Shown: positions 44,861 through 56,414 of the stretch, one piece after another | How positions within the stretch are numbered: the stretch's first letter is position 1 | How the letters are laid out: every line of letters begins with the position of its first letter | DNA from: Adenophora triphylla var. japonica | Taxonomy: Eukaryota; Streptophyta; Magnoliopsida; Asterales; Campanulaceae | NCBI GenBank assembly: GCA_022495995.1 | Contig: JAFEMH010002447.1 | Coordinates: 62,001 to 126,000 of the forward strand | Length of the DNA stretch: 64,000 nucleotides | Reading direction: 5' to 3' | Notes under the pieces: model-generated | Seen by the model: only the letters and a program-made list of their open reading frames with translations | Database searches by the model: none | What the model was told of the DNA's origin: nothing | Program-made: the position numbers and the translations under genes

Positions 44861-47566
44861 CCGCAACCCGGCCGCCCGAAGACGCAAGTTCCGTGAAAGA
44901 GGACCCGATCCTCACTCGGCTCAAGCACTCGAGCAAACATTTCCCTTTGGTCTCTTCTCACCTCTTCATATCCTCACAAGCTCAAGCTAGAGGAAAGCTC
45001 GGCCCGTACCATGGTCCCCGTGGGCCATGACCCCGACGAAGTCATTCAGATGATCAGCAACATCCATTATGGCAACATTATCACCTTCACAGATTTGGAC
45101 CTTCCAAAATTTGGGGCTGATCACAATGAGCCGCTCTACATCACAGTCCAGCTGGACGAGCGTCGCCTTCCCCGCGTGTTGGTAGACGGAGGTTTCGGAA
45201 TGAATGTCTTGCCCGCCAAGATGATGGACCTGCTTGACATCAAGCCCACAGATCTGAAGCCTTCAGTCCACACTGTCAAGGCCTATGACTCTACTTCCCG
45301 TACAGTTCTCGGGGTTGCTACTCTTAATATATGGTTCGGCAAGCGGATGATCCCCACCGAATTTCAAGTGTTGGACATTCCAATCACTTTTACAGCCATC
45401 CTGGGGCATCCCTGGCTGCATCAAATCAATGGCGTGGCATCCACCCTTCATCAGTGCCTCAAGTTCATGCAAGGCAATGAGCTAACCACAGTCTACGGCG
45501 ACAGTGTCACCACCGAGGGGACCAGCACCAACGACATTCCAGTGTTAGAAATCAAGCATAGTGACGACATGGCATTAACTGGATTCACTCTGGAAACCTC
45601 CAAGATCCAAATATGCAACGTGGACCTTCCACTGTCTCACGACAAGATCCCTCCTGCCATGAAGATGATGAAACGCATGAACTTCATCCCAGGACTGGGG
45701 CTTGGCAAAAGGTTACAGGGCCAGCATCAAGTCATCGAAGTCAAGGACCACACCACGGTCCAGGGGCTTGGCTACGTACCAACACCGGCTGACATCAGGG
45801 AGAACAAAAGGCTCGCCCGCACCAAGGCAGCAGCCCGGAAAAGAGGAACCTCCGACGGCACACCCAACCTTCGACCTTACAGTTTCGACCTCGCTCATTA
45901 CTTCACCAAGGGAACCAACAGCAGAACTGAGGGGACCGACAGCGGAACCGACAGCAGAACTGAGGGGACCGACAGTGGAACTGATGAAGATGAGAAAGAA
46001 GTAGGGATAGTCAGCACCGAGACTACAGAAAGGATGGAAAAGCTAGCACGGGACCTCAAGCGTTTCAGAGGACTCAAGTCTAATCCGATTAGGGGAGCGT
46101 TCCTCGACATCACTGCTCTATCTGGACCAACTGCCACCACAGTCCAGCATGAGTACACATTCAAGGGAATCCCAGACTTGGAGGAGCAACTCAAGATACT
46201 CTCCACGGGAAACAGATTGTTCGGATCAGCCGCTGAGGCCACATTCGAGACAGTAACTCCAAAGCAGAAGGAACCAAAATTCATAGAAGATGCTCTCAGT
46301 GGACCAGCTCTACAGAGTCTTTTTGAAGAATTCATGGAGGTGCCGAACCTGATTGACCTGGGCTCCGAAAACAGCATGATTGCCATGGTTGGGACAGCAG
46401 AAGCCAAGCCACTCGATCCCCGAACCCTTATCAAGCATCCAACAATGCTACTGAAGAACTGGGTAACTTTCACCGGACCAAGGGCAAGCCAGTCAGAAAT
46501 GGAAGACAAGCTGGGCCTGCACCCACATCTCCCTAAACCCGGTCTCAAACCCTCTGAGTCAGTCCTTGTAAAAGTCCAGTCCTCTGAGTCGTCCAACGGC
46601 CTAACGCCGGAAGACTATGATAATGTAGCCAACCATGTATCTCCGCTCTCGTTTAATGAAAAGTCTGACCTTTCGGAGTATCCTCTCATTGCCACTTTAA
46701 CAACTGATAAGTTAACAAACAACTTAAAAGACGTTAATAACTCAATTGATAAAGAAGCAGACACATTAAATGAACAATACATTAGAGAAGTTCTCGAGCG
46801 TGTAGTCGACCAAGAGGACAATCGGGCCCAAGCTGCCGAAGAGGTTATGACCAAAGTGAACTTGGGGTCAGTGTTCGCCGATGCAGAAAAAGAAGCCCTG
46901 ATAAGCCTCCTCCGGGAGTATGTTGACGTGTTCGCCTGGTCATACCAGGACATGCCAGGACTCGATCCCTCGATCGTGGAGCACAGAATCCCCCTGGATC
47001 CCGAATCCAAGCCTGTCAAACAGAAGCTGCGCAAGATCAAGCCAGAGTGGTCTTTGCAAGTAAAAGAAGAGATTGAGAAAATGCTCCGAGTTGGTTTCAT
47101 CAGAGTGATTGAGTACCCGACTTGGCTCTCCAACATCGTAACGGTCACCAAGGCCAATGGAAAGGTCAGATGCTGTGTAGATTTTCGAGATCTCAACAAG
47201 GCCAACCCTAAAGATGATTTCCCACTGCCTAACATCGACATGCTGGTCGACAACACGGCAAATTTCGAAGTAAAGTCCTTCGTGGACGGGTTCGCTGGAT
47301 ACAACCAGATCAAGATGTTCGAGGAAGATCAAGCCAAAACTGCCTTCACCACTCCGTGGGGGACATACTATTACACGGTCATGCCGTTCGGTCTGAAGAA
47401 CGCTGGGGCTACTTACCAGTGGGCTGCAACAACCCTCTTCCATGACATGATTCACAAGGAAATTGAAGTATACGTCGACGACATGATCATCCACTCCAGA
47501 GGATTAGACATGCAGTATATGACAGGATCGAGGAAGTTCTTCAACGTACTCGAAAACACTCCATGA
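44861..47566 (+). pseudogene. TE6 gag end, second protease (PR2), G-patch linker and RT
   Basis: From about 44940 the peptide ISLWSLLTSSYPHKLK matches the end of TE1 gag. The 851-codon open block 45011-47566 then encodes PR2 (VLVDGGFGMNVLP, with Gly where its relatives have Asn after the catalytic Asp). The G-patch motif is NFIPGLGLGKRLQG (near 45690), followed by an acidic linker with a Gly/Thr/Asp repeat near 45910-45990. RT follows (CVDFRDLNKANPKDDFPLP, YVDDM near 47471-47485). The block breaks by frameshift near 47560 before the end of RT. It is the longest intact coding block in the window. Confidence 0.88.
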
Positions 47567-48238
47567 GATTGAACCTGCGAAGTGCACCTTCGGCGTCAAG
47601 CGCGGCAAGGTGCTTGGGGTACATGGTTACGTAAAGGGGTATCGAAGCCGATCCCAAGAAAATCAAGGCCATCATCGACATGAAGCCGCCTCGGACTCGA
47701 CAGTGAAAAGCTTCATGGGAAGACTTCAAGACATCGCCGCTTCATCAACCCGGTTGACATCTCTCTGCGAGCCCATGTTGAAACCGATGAAAAGAATGCC
47801 GACATCAATCGGGACTCGAGTGACAGACGGCTTTCAAGAAAATCAAGACCTACTTGGTGAATCCCCAATCCCGTGCCCGCCACATGAAGACAAGCCACTA
47901 CTCCGTATCCGATGCAAGAGACACATCAATTGGAGCAATGCCGGCACAAGAACGAGAAAGATTCCAAGGTTGAGCGGGCAATCTACTTCGTAAGCCGGAA
48001 GCTTCAAGGAAGTGAACTCGGTTACTCAGTATTAGAGAAAACTTGTACCGCCTTGGTATGGGTAGTCGGGAACCGAAACACTACATGCGGTCACATTCAG
48101 TGCTCCTGGTCTCCAAAATGGACCCCGTCCGATATCTCTTTGACAAGCCAAACCTGTCAATGCGACTAGCCAAGTGGTCATTCTTCCTAGCCGAGTTCGA
48201 CATCAAGTACATGGTCGAAAATCAACAAAGGGCGAGTA
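47567..48238 (+). pseudogene. TE6 RT end and RNase H, heavily damaged
   Basis: Short pieces in all three frames still spell the RT connection and RNase H (KCTFGVKRGKVLG, IKAIIDMKPPRT, VLEKTCTALVWVVG, RLAKWSFFLAEFDIKYM). Many small indels separate them. The damage density here is far higher than in the intact block just upstream. Confidence 0.75.
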
Positions 48239-49144
48239 ATGGCGGTCAGTGGGCCGACTTCCCGGCAGAACCTAAGGGTCCCGATCCGCGATTTCGGACG
48301 ACGGAATCTTTTCACTCGACAAGCCGCAAACCGCCGGCAACTCTTCTTCGATGGGTCAGCCAACAAGAAGGGGAATGGTATTGGAATGCTCCTTGTCGAT
48401 CCCAAGGACGAGCACACTCCCATAGCCATCAAGTTGAATTTTGAAACAACCAACAATGCGGCAGAATACGAAGCACTTGTGCGGCGGAGTGCAAGCCGCC
48501 CTCGAGCGCAACATCTCAGAACTGGATATATATGGAGACTCAGCATTGATCATCAATCAAGTGTCCAACAAGTGGAAAACGGTAGATTCTGGCCTTCAGA
48601 AGTACCACGCGTAAATGGAGGAGCTCATTGCTCAGCTCAAGGACATCTCTTTTCACTATTTGCCAAGAGACAGGAACGCTTCGCAGATGCCCTGGCAACC
48701 CTTGCCTCTCTTGTCAAAATTCCCGATGGAAAAGCAGTAAAACCTCTCAGAATAGGAAGACGGGAAACACCCGCCTATTGCTGTGAGATCGAAATAAAAA
48801 AGGAAACGATCGACGAACCCTGGTACAATCAAATTTACCAGTACCTCCAAAACGGAGAAGCTTCCTTCACCAATGAAGATGGAAAATACAAAGAGGGGAT
48901 CAAAGCCAAAAACATGATGGCATTAAAACGCCTGGCATCCCATTTCATCATTCTGGGGGGTATGTTGTACAAGAAGCGCCACCAAGGGCCACTCCTTCGG
49001 TGTGTAAACAAAGAAAAAGCCAGCGAGCTAATGAACGAAGTTCACAACGAAACCTGCGGTCTGCACATGAATGCCCGAGCATTGACACAGATCATTCTCC
49101 GTATGGGATACTATTGGATATCGATGGAGACAAACTGCATCTAG
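48239..49144 (+). pseudogene. TE6 second RNase H and integrase zinc region
   Basis: A 301-codon open block starts in damaged sequence. It carries the second RNase H (LFFDGSANKKGNGIGMLL, NNAAEYEAL), shifts frame through the middle of that domain, then regains RFADALATLASLVKIPDGK. The integrase N-terminal zinc region follows (EVHNETCGLHMNARAL). It ends at a TAG at 49142-49144. The internal peptide between about 48480 and 48660 is frame-shifted nonsense. Confidence 0.8.
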
Positions 49145-50030
49145 TTCGTCCGAAGCTGCGACAAATGTCAACGGTTCTCCAACCTCAATCACATCCCTCC
49201 TCATGAACTCTATTGCATGACTACGCCATGGCCTTTCGCCACATGGGGAATCGACATCATCGGCAAGATCACTCCACCAGGGAGCAATGGTCATGAGTTC
49301 ATTCTAGTCGCAGTCGACTACTTCACCAAATGAGTAGAAGCCAGATCGTACAAGGTACTGAATTCTAAGAAGGTGGCCGAGTTCATCCGAGAGAACATCA
49401 TGTGCCGATACGGAGTGCCCAACGAGATCATCTCCTCCAATGGGACCCACTTCGAAGGAGATTGTGACCAACTGCTGACCGAATTCAGAGTCACGCGTCA
49501 CAAGTCTTCTCCTTACAGACCACAAACCAATGGTGCAGTAGAGGCAGCCAACAAGACTCTTGCCATGATAATCAGAAAGATGACCATCAGGGGTCGGGAC
49601 TGGCCCGAAAAGTTACATCTAGCCCTCTGGGGATACAGAACATCAGTCAGAACCGCCACAGGGGAGACTCCGAGTCCTCTTTGAAAATGGGATCAATGAA
49701 GTTGAATGGCTACAAAACCGTCACGATGAACTTGCTCTACTCGACGAGCGCAGATTGAAAGCCATGGAACACACTCGAGCCTACCAGAGCAGAATGGCCC
49801 GAGCATTCGACAAGAAAGTCAAGATTCGAGACATCAGAGAAGGCGACTTGGTTCTAAAGGAAAAGCCTCCTACGCAGACCAATCCCCTCGGAAAGTGGGA
49901 GCCTACCTGGATAGGACCGTCGTGGTACAAAGAATCTTCTCCGGAGAAGCCATGAAGTTAGCAGATTTGGACGAGAACCCTTTCGTTAACCCCGTGAACG
50001 GAAGCAAGCTCCGCAGATACATCGTTTGAG
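49145..50030 (+). pseudogene. TE6 integrase core and C-terminal domain
   Basis: The core begins CQRFSNLNHIPPHELY and WGIDIIGK (first catalytic Asp). TGA near 49331 replaces a Trp codon. The second catalytic Asp, expected in ISDNG, is Ser (TCC at 49436-49438: IISSNGTHFEG). The Glu in GAVEAANK is kept. A deletion and frame change at about 49680 remove the segment between GETP and the GINEVEWL helix. The C-terminal domain continues to a TGA at about 50030. Strand transfer would be lost by the Asp change alone. Confidence 0.85.
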
Positions 50031-50630
50031 GAAGAGCACGAGTCAACTCTCCTTCTCCATACACCGTCCCCTCAGTAAAATTAAAGTGCTAAAAGAGTAA
50101 TACCCAACTGGATACATTCCCGCTAATGATCCAGGTAAAAAACAGGGTCGCACTTCTTTTGTCTTTGTTTTTCTCAAAATCACCTAAAAGTGTCGAACTA
50201 CGGTGACGTGAGCCCCTTAGTCCAAGTGTAAAAAGGGGAATTCAACCCTTTGAACGAAATGCGGCAAAAGTTTGGTTCGGTCTAAAAAAGCAAAAAAATA
50301 CAATAAGCATCAATTGCTTGTGTTTCGAAAAACTCTTTTCATTTAACCTACAAATTCATAACGGTTAAAACAATCTTTGATGAGTCCAAGCACGGTCAAC
50401 TCTTGACTCGCTACACGCTAGCAAAAAAAACTACAATAAAACATTAATCAGTTAATGTGTCTGCAATGACAATGGGTGGATACTCTGGACAGCAAGGTCA
50501 ACCTAGTTTCCCGTACTTGGTCCTTCATCCTTCTTCCCCTTCCCCTTCCCACGACGAGTGTTCTTCACCTTCACAGGAAATATTCCGGTAGTCCTTCTAC
50601 CTAGCTCAGGGACCCTTCCCGATGCCTCCG
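50031..50630. other. TE6 spacer between integrase and antisense gene B
   Basis: No gene is seen. As in TE5, this is where the sense and antisense transcription units converge. Confidence 0.5.
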
Positions 50631-52000
50631 TCAACCACAGTCCGTCAACGCAGCCCTTTCTCTAGCTCTGTCTCGAGCTGCCTCGCTTCGAGCCATCATA
50701 ACAGTGCTTTGATTGGCCTCCCGATCAGCATTGGCCTCATAGTCAGCCATGGCATTCCCAGTCTGATTCCGAGGGTTAGCCCCCGCTGCAGTCCTCCTCA
50801 AGGTCGAGCTGTCCAGGTGATCAGCACCCAATAGCTCACTCCGTCTCCATAAGATGGACATCTGTGTCTCCCCTATACACTCTTCGTAGCAGTTCAGATA
50901 CTGCGTCGACAGAACAGTGCCCCCTCTCCGGTGAAAGAGAACCATGGCAGGAAAGGACATGTATTGCCACCACCGCGTGAGCAGCAATAGCGTCGAAGGA
51001 TCTTCCATTAGCAGAGATCCAACCTCGAAGGTAGCAGCATGAACTAAACCCGTCAATGGCACCTGCTCCGGCCCGTACTGTCGCAGAACCAACGATGGAA
51101 TATAGAAAGACGTCTGAGACAGCCCCGACACTCTGACAAACAACAGACCCTCCTGAGTGGTCCGACAAGTCTGTAATTTCCAGTGGGGAATCCACCATCG
51201 CAAGTGATGCGTGCAAAGTCTGGCCATCCAGAGTTCCAGCTCAGCCTGATTGCCCCCTATCACCAGAGGACGTCGAGAGAAGGACCAAGCGTCACAAGAC
51301 ATTGGCACCTCAGGCATCATCTGCACTCTCTCCCTCAACCACATTGTAAGCATAGCGGGACTCCCTCCCCACATATATCGGCTATCGGTCGCCATCCGAC
51401 CTATGCCTAGGAACGTCTCGCCCAAGACCAACGGCACGATGTCTCCCCCGCTCCGGCACTGCCTCACCAGGTCCAGTACACTGTGATGGCACACACCCAG
51501 AGACGTGAACGTGATTAGAGTAGCGATCGCGCACAGAGCAAATGCATCCCATGCAAAGACGCTCCCCTCAGCTCCGGCAAATCTTTCGGGCAGCCCCGAA
51601 ATGTCAACATAATCAGTATCCAGTATCATCATCCCGTATGCTTCTCCAGCCGAGATACCAAGCAAAGACACTAGCTTCTCAACAGTGGCCATGCCACCAG
51701 CATACGGAAGAACTAGCTATTCCGTCTCAGGTCCTCCCATAATGGCCCAAAAATCTTCAAATGTAGGAGTGATTTCATTGTACAAAAAGTTGTGCACGTT
51801 CCTCCGTACGTCCCAGAACCGAGATGCGGCTCTCAAAAGATCCCAATCTAGCATGAGCTCCTTCAAAGCCAAACAGATTTCATCCCGTAACAGCCTTCGA
51901 AAAACCCCTTGTTCTGCCTCGTGTGGTTCCGTACCCGCAACTGAAAATTGTCCAAATATCGCTCTTGCATCCGAGACGATAGCTTAGGAAAGGGAGCCAT
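50631..52000 (-). pseudogene. TE6 antisense PMD-type gene B
   Basis: The ATG lies at 52000. The reading frame shifts once near 51900 and has a TAG near 51720, then stays open for 353 codons from 51692 to 50631. PMD-family features are LMLDWDLLRAASRFWDVR, ITPTFEDFWAIMGGP, VPLVLGETFLGIGRM, MLTMWLRERVQMMPE and ELWMARLCTHHLRWWIPHW. These align in order with gene B of TE5. PMD proteins are found in plant silencing factors; what they do in retroelements is not known. The neighbouring palindrome at 52085-52098 probably belongs to its promoter. Confidence 0.82.
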
Positions 52001-52084
52001 GACAGAAAGTGAAGGAAACCTAAGAAATTTCTTACAAATTGCAAAGCTGAAAGTGCAATTTAAAGAATCTGGAAATTCATTTTT

Positions 52085-52098
52085 AGTCCGGCCGGACT
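52085..52098 (-). promoter_or_regulatory. TE6 family palindrome upstream of antisense gene B
   Basis: The perfect AGTCCGGCCGGACT, identical to the copy in the TE6 LTR, lies 85 bp before the ATG of the antisense gene. No clear TATA box lies between; TTTAAAT near 52060 is the best candidate. Confidence 0.6.
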
Positions 52099-52100
52099 CC

Positions 52101-52587
52101 CTCTGCAGTTGACTTGGTCAACTCTGCAGCCAGCTGCTCCTAAATTGGAAGCAATTCCAAACAACGCCCTGTTCATGCCTTGTGAATCTGCGTGCTCCCC
52201 TGGTTTTAATTAACCAAAGCCAACACCTCTTCCGCCCCCGGGCTCGTGCAACAGTGCAAATAATTAATAATCAGTGCATATAGGCTTAATTTTTGACCCG
52301 TTCAATTTTTAATGCATGTTTCATTTTGTTTATTTTTGATCAACCTACTTGCTTGTTTGTCGAAAATAAAAAGAAGGTAATCATTAAATAGATGCGCGAA
52401 ATAAAGGTTCCGCCCCACGAGCGCCTTTTCAAATACAGTTCAAATCAAATCATTCCAGACGATACATACAAGAAAAAAAAAGAGAGAAAGAAAGCAGTAA
52501 AGGAAGGACTACTCCGAGTCCTGCTCGTCATCCGAGCACTCGACGCACTGCTTCGCCGCTGCCGGATCCATCGCAAACAAGAACTCG
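52101..52587. other. Spacer between TE6 antisense genes A and B
   Basis: No recognisable gene is present, apart from the possible extreme 3' end of gene A. Confidence 0.45.
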
Positions 52588-55500
52588 TCAAATTCCTCCA
52601 GGCGGGAATATGCAAAAGGCCTCCTCGGTGTTCACGAACTCGAAGACTCTCCCCTCTCGTGCCCCGAGTGCGAAGGAGGATGAGCTCCAAACCCAGCCGT
52701 TCCGCCCGCGAACTGGCCAAATCCCTGTGCAAAGTCCTCCCCCCCCCCCGGCCGTGGGAGCAGGCGAACCTCTCGGCCTAGACGGCCTCGGCTCATGAAC
52801 ATCCACGCTCCTCCGGGAACTGCACCGCATGAATGCCACGAGCCTCCTAGTGTAGGCGGCCCACCCGTCCACCAGCCTCATAGCGTCGTTGTACGTACGA
52901 CCAGACACCTGTGAACTAGGAAGGTCATCAGAAGACAAGCAGAAAGTACAGATGCAACATTTGCAGAATACTACTATCAAATGCAGAAAACCAAAAAGTG
53001 CTCACCGAAGCATTGGGGTCAACCCTGTATCGTGGTCTCGGCTCATCCGTAATTGGAATCACCAGCCGCCTGCGCGAACCATCCAGCCCCTCGTACGCCA
53101 GCCTAGCGCGTGGGAGCGGGAGATCTCGGGGATATCCAGGGCCATTGCCCTCCCTGTGCTGCACCTGTGGGCTCCTCAGCCTCATCCTCAAGAAAGTCTC
53201 ATAGTCGGCCCCCGCTATGATGTACTCGGTATAGAGCGCGCCCTGTCTATACCTCTCCAACTCCTCCATCGGCATCTCCAGAGGATGCTGCATGTGCATA
53301 GGAGAATCCACCGGCACCAACGGAATGGACCCTGGGCCGTGCTAACGGGTCACCCGCTCCCCCAGATACATAGCATCGCAATGAAGTCCCACCAGGAGCT
53401 TCCTCCGCCGCGTCACCTCGCTAGCAACCTGAACCACGCCCATGTGGAACCGACTCCACCAGCTCAGATGGATCGTCTCAGAGAACTCCCGGTCCAGGGC
53501 CTGGGACACCTCCTCGTATGACACCCGAGTACCCACTCTCGACGAGACCGGCTTCTTCGCTCTCTTCTGCCAAACCAGCATGGCAGGGAACAGGGGTCGA
53601 TACGCCTCCCTAATGTCTCACTCCTGCGGACTGAACACCTCATAGCACCAGACCTGCCAGGCAAATGGAAAGTTATGTTAGCTACAGAGCAGATACATAC
53701 GAGTACATAAAAGAGACAAGGAAGAGAAAAAGACGTGAACTTACATCCAGAGCATGCGAGAAACAGCTCAGGGAGTTCTCCTCTCCCCGCAAGAACCTGT
53801 CCAGGGAATAGTAGAGCTCGGCCAGTCCAGCTTCCCCCCATGCATACCCCCTCACGGCGTCCAAGTCTGTCAGCGACCCGAGCAGAGGAAAGTGACAGGA
53901 TGTGTCAGAAGTCGGGAACAAAGTCGCTGAGAATGCGAACCAAATAAACCCTCGAGCCAGGCTCTCCGCGGTCATCCTCAAAGATCCAGCCAAATAATCG
54001 GTGATACCCGCCTCCAGATGCCTCTCCATCGGCCTGTACCGAATGCCTAAGCCCCTGGCATCGGTAATATCAAAACCCAGCAGCTCAGACAACTGCTCCG
54101 GGGTATAACCGTCAATCCACACCAGCGTGTTGCCATAGGTCGGCAACCCAGTGATAGCAGCAAAGTCCGTGGGAGTCACCGTCGCCTCCCCCCACCTGAA
54201 ATGGAAAGTATGGGTCGTATCCCACCAATACTCGCTCAGAGCTACGTACATGGACCTGGCCCTCGGCGTCGCAGCTATCGCAGCTACCACACTAATAAAC
54301 CCAGCCAATCCGGAGTCAAGCACCAGCTACCGTGGACTCCTCTCTCCCTCTCGAGCCGCGTCCGGGAAGACCTCCCACAACGCTCGCACTGCCTCGAAGG
54401 CACCCCGACTCTTCTGGTTGTGGGTATCAACCGTTCCTCGCCCTTGCAGGTGAACAAGACAATAGCAACATCAACAGAATGCACGAACGCATGTCAGAAT
54501 GATGCAATGCAATGGCAGTTCTTATTCCTTTCATAAAATATTTCCATCTCAGTTGGAATATTGACGGTCCAAGATTTCAAAATCATTTCGAAAACTCCGT
54601 CGAATCCGGTACTTTCAAAACATTTCGAAAACTCCGTCGAATCCGGAACTTTCAAAATCTTTCGAAAACTCCGTCGAATCCGGAACTTTCAAAACATTTT
54701 GAAAACTCCGTCGAATCCGGAACTTTCAAAACATTTCGAAAACTCCGTCGAATCCGGAACTTTCAAAACCCTTCGAAAACTCCGTCGAATCCGGAACTTT
54801 CAAAGCATTCAAAGCATTTCGAAAACTCCGTCAAATCGGGAACTTTCAAAGACCTTCGAAAACTCCGTATAACCCAGAACTTTCAAAATCATTTCGAAAA
54901 CTCCGTCGAATCCGGAACTTTCAAAACATTTCGAAAACTCCGTCGAATCCGGAACTTTCAAAATCTTTCGAAAACTCCATCGAATCCGGAACTTTCAAAA
55001 TCTTTCGAAAACTTTCGAAAACTCCGTCGAATCCGGAACTTTCAAAATCTTTCCAAAACTCCGTCGAATCCGGAACTTTCAAAATCTTTCGAAAACTCCG
55101 TCGAATCCGGAACTTTCAAAACATTTAGAAAACCGGAACTTTCAAAATCTTTCGAAAACTCCGTCGAATCCGGAACTTTCAAAACATTTAGAAAACTCCA
55201 TCGAATCCGGAACTTTCAAAACATTTCGAAAACTCCGTCGAAACCGAAACTTTCAAATCTTTTCGAACATTTCGAAAATTTACTCCGTCCATAATTAAAG
55301 CTACCTTAATTTTGGAAAATGCATCTAGACATGGAATTTTGCAACCAAAATTTTTATGTCACCTACCCATAGTGTCAATTGAACTACATCCTAGTCAATT
55401 TCGACAAAGGTTCATAGCAAAGTCAAAAGCCCCAAATTCGGGCACCAAAATCCCTAGTTCATTCCTAGTCAAATTTCTAACATTTAAAGAATGCACATTC

Positions 55501-55690
55501 TTAAAATTAATGGAATTTGAAGGAAGCTTACTTGTCTCTCGATCCCTCCTTTGGAGTTGTGTCTCTCCCTAGCCGGGTAGAACTCCGACGGATTCAATGA
55601 ATGAATAATGGTTCGAATGGTCCGAACCAACCGCGTTCTTTCGTCATCGGTCCTTCCATGACGAGCCATTGGTTCCCAATCACCTTCCAT
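52588..55690 (-). pseudogene. TE6 antisense PMD-type gene A, four exons
   Basis: On the minus strand, exon 1 is 55690-55532 (ATG, then RTIRTIIHSLNPSEFYPARE; donor GTAAGC). Exon 2 is about 54442-53745 (VALSEYWWDTTHTFHFRWGE, TVTPTDFAAITGLPTYGN, FIWFAFSATLFP; donor GTAAGT). Exon 3 is 53653-53006 (MLVWQKRAKKPVSSRVGTR, HLSWWSRFHMGVVQVASE; donor GTGAGC). Exon 4 runs from 52908 to about 52588. Acceptors end in AG after pyrimidine-rich tracts. The PMD signature lies in exon 2. Lesions are a TAG in exon 2 (about 54330), TGA and TAG in exon 3, and a run of ten G in exon 4 that shifts the tail. Intron 1 holds a 37-bp minisatellite. The exon structure is inferred from sequence only. Confidence 0.7.
54580..55275. 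repeat. 37-bp minisatellite in intron 1 of TE6 gene A
   Basis: About 18 units contain AAACTCCGTCGAATCCGG followed by AACTTTCAAAAC(A/T)TTTCG. The period is 37 bp, and two units are shortened. No stop occurs in one plus-strand frame for 260 codons because the unit has no stop in any frame. The peptide has no domain features, so I treat the ORF as a by-product. Confidence 0.9.
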
Positions 55691-55841
55691 AGCAATTTTC
55701 CTTCACAAATCTGAGCAAACCTCACAATTTGGGATGAAAATTCTCTCCTCCTTTCTCTCCTTTTCGCCGGAAATAATGAAAGAAATTGGCTTCTCTTTCT
55801 TCTGCCTCGGCGCTGATAAATTCCTGGCCAAATTCAGTCCA

Positions 55842-55855
55842 TGTCCGGCCGGACT
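55842..55855 (-). promoter_or_regulatory. TE6 family palindrome upstream of antisense gene A
   Basis: TGTCCGGCCGGACT has a perfect 12-bp core GTCCGGCCGGAC. It lies about 150 bp upstream of the gene A ATG (55690) and is followed on the plus strand by CTTACTGCA, as in the LTR copy. Confidence 0.55.
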
Positions 55856-56414
55856 CTTACTGCACAAGAAAAATTTTGCCACTTTGGCCCCTCAGTTTTT
55901 CACAGTTTCAATTTTACCTCTTTTGGCCCCCAAAAGTGTAAAATTTCCCCAAGTTAGACATTTCTAACACCCCATCCCCCGAGGATAAATTCTCAGTTAG
56001 TTTTCACTAACGCTCGTCTCCAGACGTTAAATTCCCAGTTAGTTTTCACTAACGCTCGTCTCCAGACGTTAAATTCCCAGTTAGTTTTCACTAACGCCCG
56101 TCTCCAGACGTTAAAATCAATTCCCAGTTGACGTTTGACATTCAAACGCTCAATCATGTCTCCCGATATTCCAGTTACAATCCCGTCTTCAGACGTTAAA
56201 ATCAATCCTCAGTTGACGTTTGAAGTTCAAACGCTCAATCATGTCTCCTGACATTTAAGTTACAATTCCGTCTCCAGACGTTAAAATCAATTCCCAGTTG
56301 ACGTTTGACATTCAAACGCTCAATCATGTCTCCGGACATTCCAGTTACAATCCCGTCTCCAGACGTTAAAATCAATTCCCAGTTGACATTTGACGTTCAA
56401 ACGCTCAATCATGT

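Noticed and set aside
45898..46596. 232-codon minus-strand ORF with VPLSVPSVLL repeats
   Set aside because: It is the shadow of the Gly/Thr/Asp repeat in the TE6 protease-RT linker.
52889..53521. 210-codon plus-strand ORF
   Set aside because: It lies opposite exon 3 and intron 3 of the antisense gene A, with no own features.
54512..55294. Plus-strand ORF of 260 codons with repeated peptide
   Set aside because: It is produced by the 37-bp minisatellite, whose unit has no stop in any frame. No start context or domain supports a protein.
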